Of a stretch of DNA of 6,710 nucleotides, positions 5,443-6,710 are shown one piece after another. The position numbers and the translations under genes are program-made. The stretch comes from JBFWNZ01 sp050250795. Its GTDB lineage: Bacteria > Pseudomonadota > Alphaproteobacteria > UBA8366. Position 1 is the stretch's first letter. Each line of letters opens with the position of its first letter. The notes beneath the pieces are model-generated. The model was not told the origin of the DNA, searched no databases, and saw nothing but the letters and a program-made list of their open reading frames with translations. The stretch spans positions 1-6,710 of the forward strand of contig JBFWNZ010000215.1 of the NCBI GenBank assembly GCA_050250795.1, read 5' to 3'.

Positions 5443-6225
5443 ATGCCCACCGTGAACGTGAACGGCGAGACGCTGCATTACATCCGCACCGGCACCGGCC
5501 CTGCGGTCGTGTTCGTGCATTACCTGGGCGGCTATTCCGGCACCTGGGCGCGCCAGATCGATGCGCTCAAGGACCGCTTCACCTGCATCGCCTTCGATCA
5601 GCGCGGCTACGGCTTCTCCAGCTTCAACGGCCGCTGGAGCGTGCCCGTCTCGGCCGACGACCTGAAGGCCGGGCTGGACGCCATCGGCGTGGAGCAGGCG
5701 CATTTCGTGTCCTACTCGATGGCCGGGCCGATCATGCTGTCCTTCGGTTCGCGCTGGCCCGAAATGGTGCGCTCGCTGATGCTGATCGACACATTCGCCA
5801 AGAACCATAAGCACTCCGCCGACCGCATCGGCGAATCCGAGAAATGTCTGCGCTATATGTCGATGCGGGAATATGCGCGGCAGTATGCGGTCTCGCGGCT
5901 CATGCCGCATGTGCCGCAGCCGGTGGTCGACGAACTGGTCTCCGGCATCTGCATGTCGCGCAAGGACGCCTATCTGGACACGGTGCGCGGCATCCTGACG
6001 CCGGACTTCACCGAACTCTGCCAGCATATCAAGGCGCCGACCCTGGTGGTCTGCGGTCGCCTCGACGTGACGACGCCGGTCGACTACACCAGCGATCTTA
6101 CCCGCCTGATCCCAGGCGCCCGCGAGATCATCATCGAGGCCGCACATCTCGGCATATGGGAGAACCCCGAGGCCTTCGACCGGGTGATGTACGACTTTCT
6201 GGATGAGCAGGCGGCGAGGGGCTGA
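5443..6225 (+). CDS. Alpha/beta hydrolase (260 aa) with atypical nucleophile elbow
   Basis: A cytoplasmic alpha/beta-hydrolase-fold protein of usual length, with no signal peptide. It resembles enol-lactonase/esterase-type members. Seen in order: NGETLHYIRTGTG start strands, VFVHYLGG (23-30) at the oxyanion position where most relatives have HG, AFDQRGYGFS (50-59), the nucleophile elbow FVSYSMAGP with Ser92, RLD with Asp208, and AAHLGIWENP with His235. Ser92, Asp208 and His235 form a complete triad. The elbow reads S-Y-S-M-A instead of G-x-S-x-G, keeping small residues at both flanks. The ribosome site GGGAG begins on the last base of the upstream stop, so translation is probably coupled. Likely reactions are hydrolysis of an ester, lactone, thioester or C-C bond. 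In this setting it may release an acid for the CoA pathway, but the substrate is not deducible. Confidence 0.9.
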   Translation: MPTVNVNGETLHYIRTGTGPAVVFVHYLGGYSGTWARQIDALKDRFTCIAFDQRGYGFSSFNGRWSVPVSADDLKAGLDAIGVEQAHFVSYSMAGPIMLSFGSRWPEMVRSLMLIDTFAKNHKHSADRIGESEKCLRYMSMREYARQYAVSRLMPHVPQPVVDELVSGICMSRKDAYLDTVRGILTPDFTELCQHIKAPTLVVCGRLDVTTPVDYTSDLTRLIPGAREIIIEAAHLGIWENPEAFDRVMYDFLDEQAARG

Positions 6226-6232
6226 CAGAATC

Positions 6233-6270
6233 TCCCTCCCCCGCTACGCGGGAGAGGGGCGGGGAGGGGG
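6233..6270 (+). repeat. REP-like GC hairpin with overlapping G-quadruplex motif
   Basis: Just after the hydrolase stop, CCCGC (6240-6244) and GCGGG (6248-6252) pair across a 3-nt TAC loop. The stem extends past one C/A mismatch to 6233 and 6259. The right side, 6250-6270, has four G-runs (3, 4, 4 and 5 Gs) with loops AGA, C and A, fitting the canonical G-quadruplex pattern. The CTCCCTCCCCCGC type of element is commonly seen as dispersed intergenic REP-like repeats in proteobacteria. There is no T-run, so if it ends transcription it does so unconventionally, though it could protect the mRNA 3' end. Confidence 0.6.
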
Positions 6271-6311
6271 TGTTCATGTCACGCTCCGCCCACATTTTGC
6301 CGCGATTCCGC

Positions 6312-6317
6312 TATAAG
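6312..6317 (+). promoter_or_regulatory. Possible -10 box of the oxygenase gene
   Basis: TATAAG matches the sigma-70 -10 consensus at 5 of 6 positions, 32 nt before the ATG at 6350, which would give a leader of about 25-30 nt. I found no good -35 hexamer at the right distance, so confidence is low. Confidence 0.3.
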
Positions 6318-6349
6318 GGTCGCAGGCTCGCCCGTTCAGGACCGTTTGC

Positions 6350-6710
6350 ATGTACACGCCGCCCGACCGCAGCTTCCTTACGCCCAATCGCAGCTACGCC
6401 GATGTTCGCTACTATGAGGCAGCGATTTCGCCCGAGGATTGCGAGACCGTCGTCAATGCCTGCCGGGGCCTGCCGGCGCAGCAGGGCACGCTGAAGGCCG
6501 GGGCGGCGCAGCAGGTGGATGCGGGGCTTCGGCGCTCGACCGTGCGCTGGGTGCAGTATTCGGCGGGGGTGGCCTCGCTCTACGATGCGGTGCGCGACCT
6601 TGCGCGGCGCGCCAACGACGAGACCTATCATTTCGACCTCACCGGCTTCACCGAGCCGCTGCAATTCACCGAATACACCGCCGGCGGCGACCATTACGGC
6701 TGGCATGCCG
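6350..6710 (+). CDS. 2OG-Fe(II) oxygenase, prolyl-4-hydroxylase-like (N-terminal 120 aa, cut by window end)
   Basis: This is the N-terminal part of an iron- and 2-oxoglutarate-dependent dioxygenase. ATG 6350 follows AGGA at 6338-6341. The product begins MYTPPDRSFLTPNRSYADVR, then a helix ISPEDCETVVNACR (26-39), RRSTVRWV, and the diagnostic strand HFDLTGFTEPLQFTEYTAGG followed by DHYGWHA (114-120). His119 should be the first iron ligand of the HxD motif. The next codon, the expected Asp, is cut after its first base G, which is compatible with GAC or GAT. The LTGFxExLQFTEY pattern is like the small hydroxylases found in phages and marine bacteria. Its substrate could be a protein residue or a small molecule. 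It is separated from the hydrolase by 124 bp with a hairpin, so it is probably an independent unit. Confidence 0.85.
   Translation, partial: MYTPPDRSFLTPNRSYADVRYYEAAISPEDCETVVNACRGLPAQQGTLKAGAAQQVDAGLRRSTVRWVQYSAGVASLYDAVRDLARRANDETYHFDLTGFTEPLQFTEYTAGGDHYGWHA

Noticed and set aside
5416..6147. Minus-strand open frame opposite the hydrolase
   Set aside because: It is a shadow of the hydrolase codons, with no recognisable motifs.
1..6710. CRISPR array, tRNA or insertion sequence
   Set aside because: No short regularly spaced repeats, cloverleaf-like segments, transposase motifs or terminal inverted repeats were seen; the only large repeat is the gene triplication.

Overview
The window is a 6.7 kb piece of a GC-rich bacterial chromosome. 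The high GC content, strong G/C preference at third codon positions, an orphan TRAP-type binding protein and the CoA-ester genes suggest an alphaproteobacterium, perhaps Rhodospirillales-like. That placement is an inference, because there is no rRNA or other phylogenetic marker here. The layout is two divergent gene clusters around a 313-bp non-coding stretch (3800-4112), followed by an independent gene at the right edge.

Left, minus strand (1-3799). In transcription order: an HMG-CoA lyase-like DRE-TIM metallolyase (3799 to 2834), then three tandem paralogous acyl-CoA dehydrogenases (2823-1624, 1598-414, and 373 running off the left edge). Gaps are only 10, 25 and 40 nt, so this reads as one operon. 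The first two dehydrogenases are about 88% identical in protein by hand alignment and share blocks of 40-60 identical bases. The third is more divergent at its N-terminus. All visible catalytic residues of the lyase are present. The two complete dehydrogenases lack the usual C-terminal catalytic Glu and instead have a Glu at the isovaleryl/long-chain-type position. The likely job is oxidation and C-C cleavage of a branched or short-chain acyl-CoA. No carboxylase, hydratase or CoA ligase is visible, so the substrate is unknown.

Right, plus strand (4113-6225). A secreted TRAP (DctP-family) substrate-binding protein, probably starting at GTG, comes first. An 85-aa protein follows that looks like the DNA-binding 'recombinase' domain of a large serine recombinase without its catalytic domain. 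An alpha/beta hydrolase with an altered nucleophile elbow comes last. The gaps are 50 and 11 nt, so the three are probably co-transcribed. No TRAP membrane subunits are in view. A plausible but unproven reading is that the binding protein captures an organic acid or ester, the hydrolase processes it, and the divergent CoA operon degrades the acyl product.

The divergent region holds a plausible minus-strand promoter, a palindrome abutting its -35 box and a perfect 8-bp inverted repeat: candidate operators for a regulator that is not in the window. After the hydrolase lies a REP-like GC hairpin whose right arm also forms a canonical G-quadruplex motif. The window ends inside a 2OG-Fe(II) oxygenase gene, cut right at its metal-binding HxD motif. 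The most unusual items are the stand-alone recombinase-domain mini-protein and the dehydrogenase triplication.
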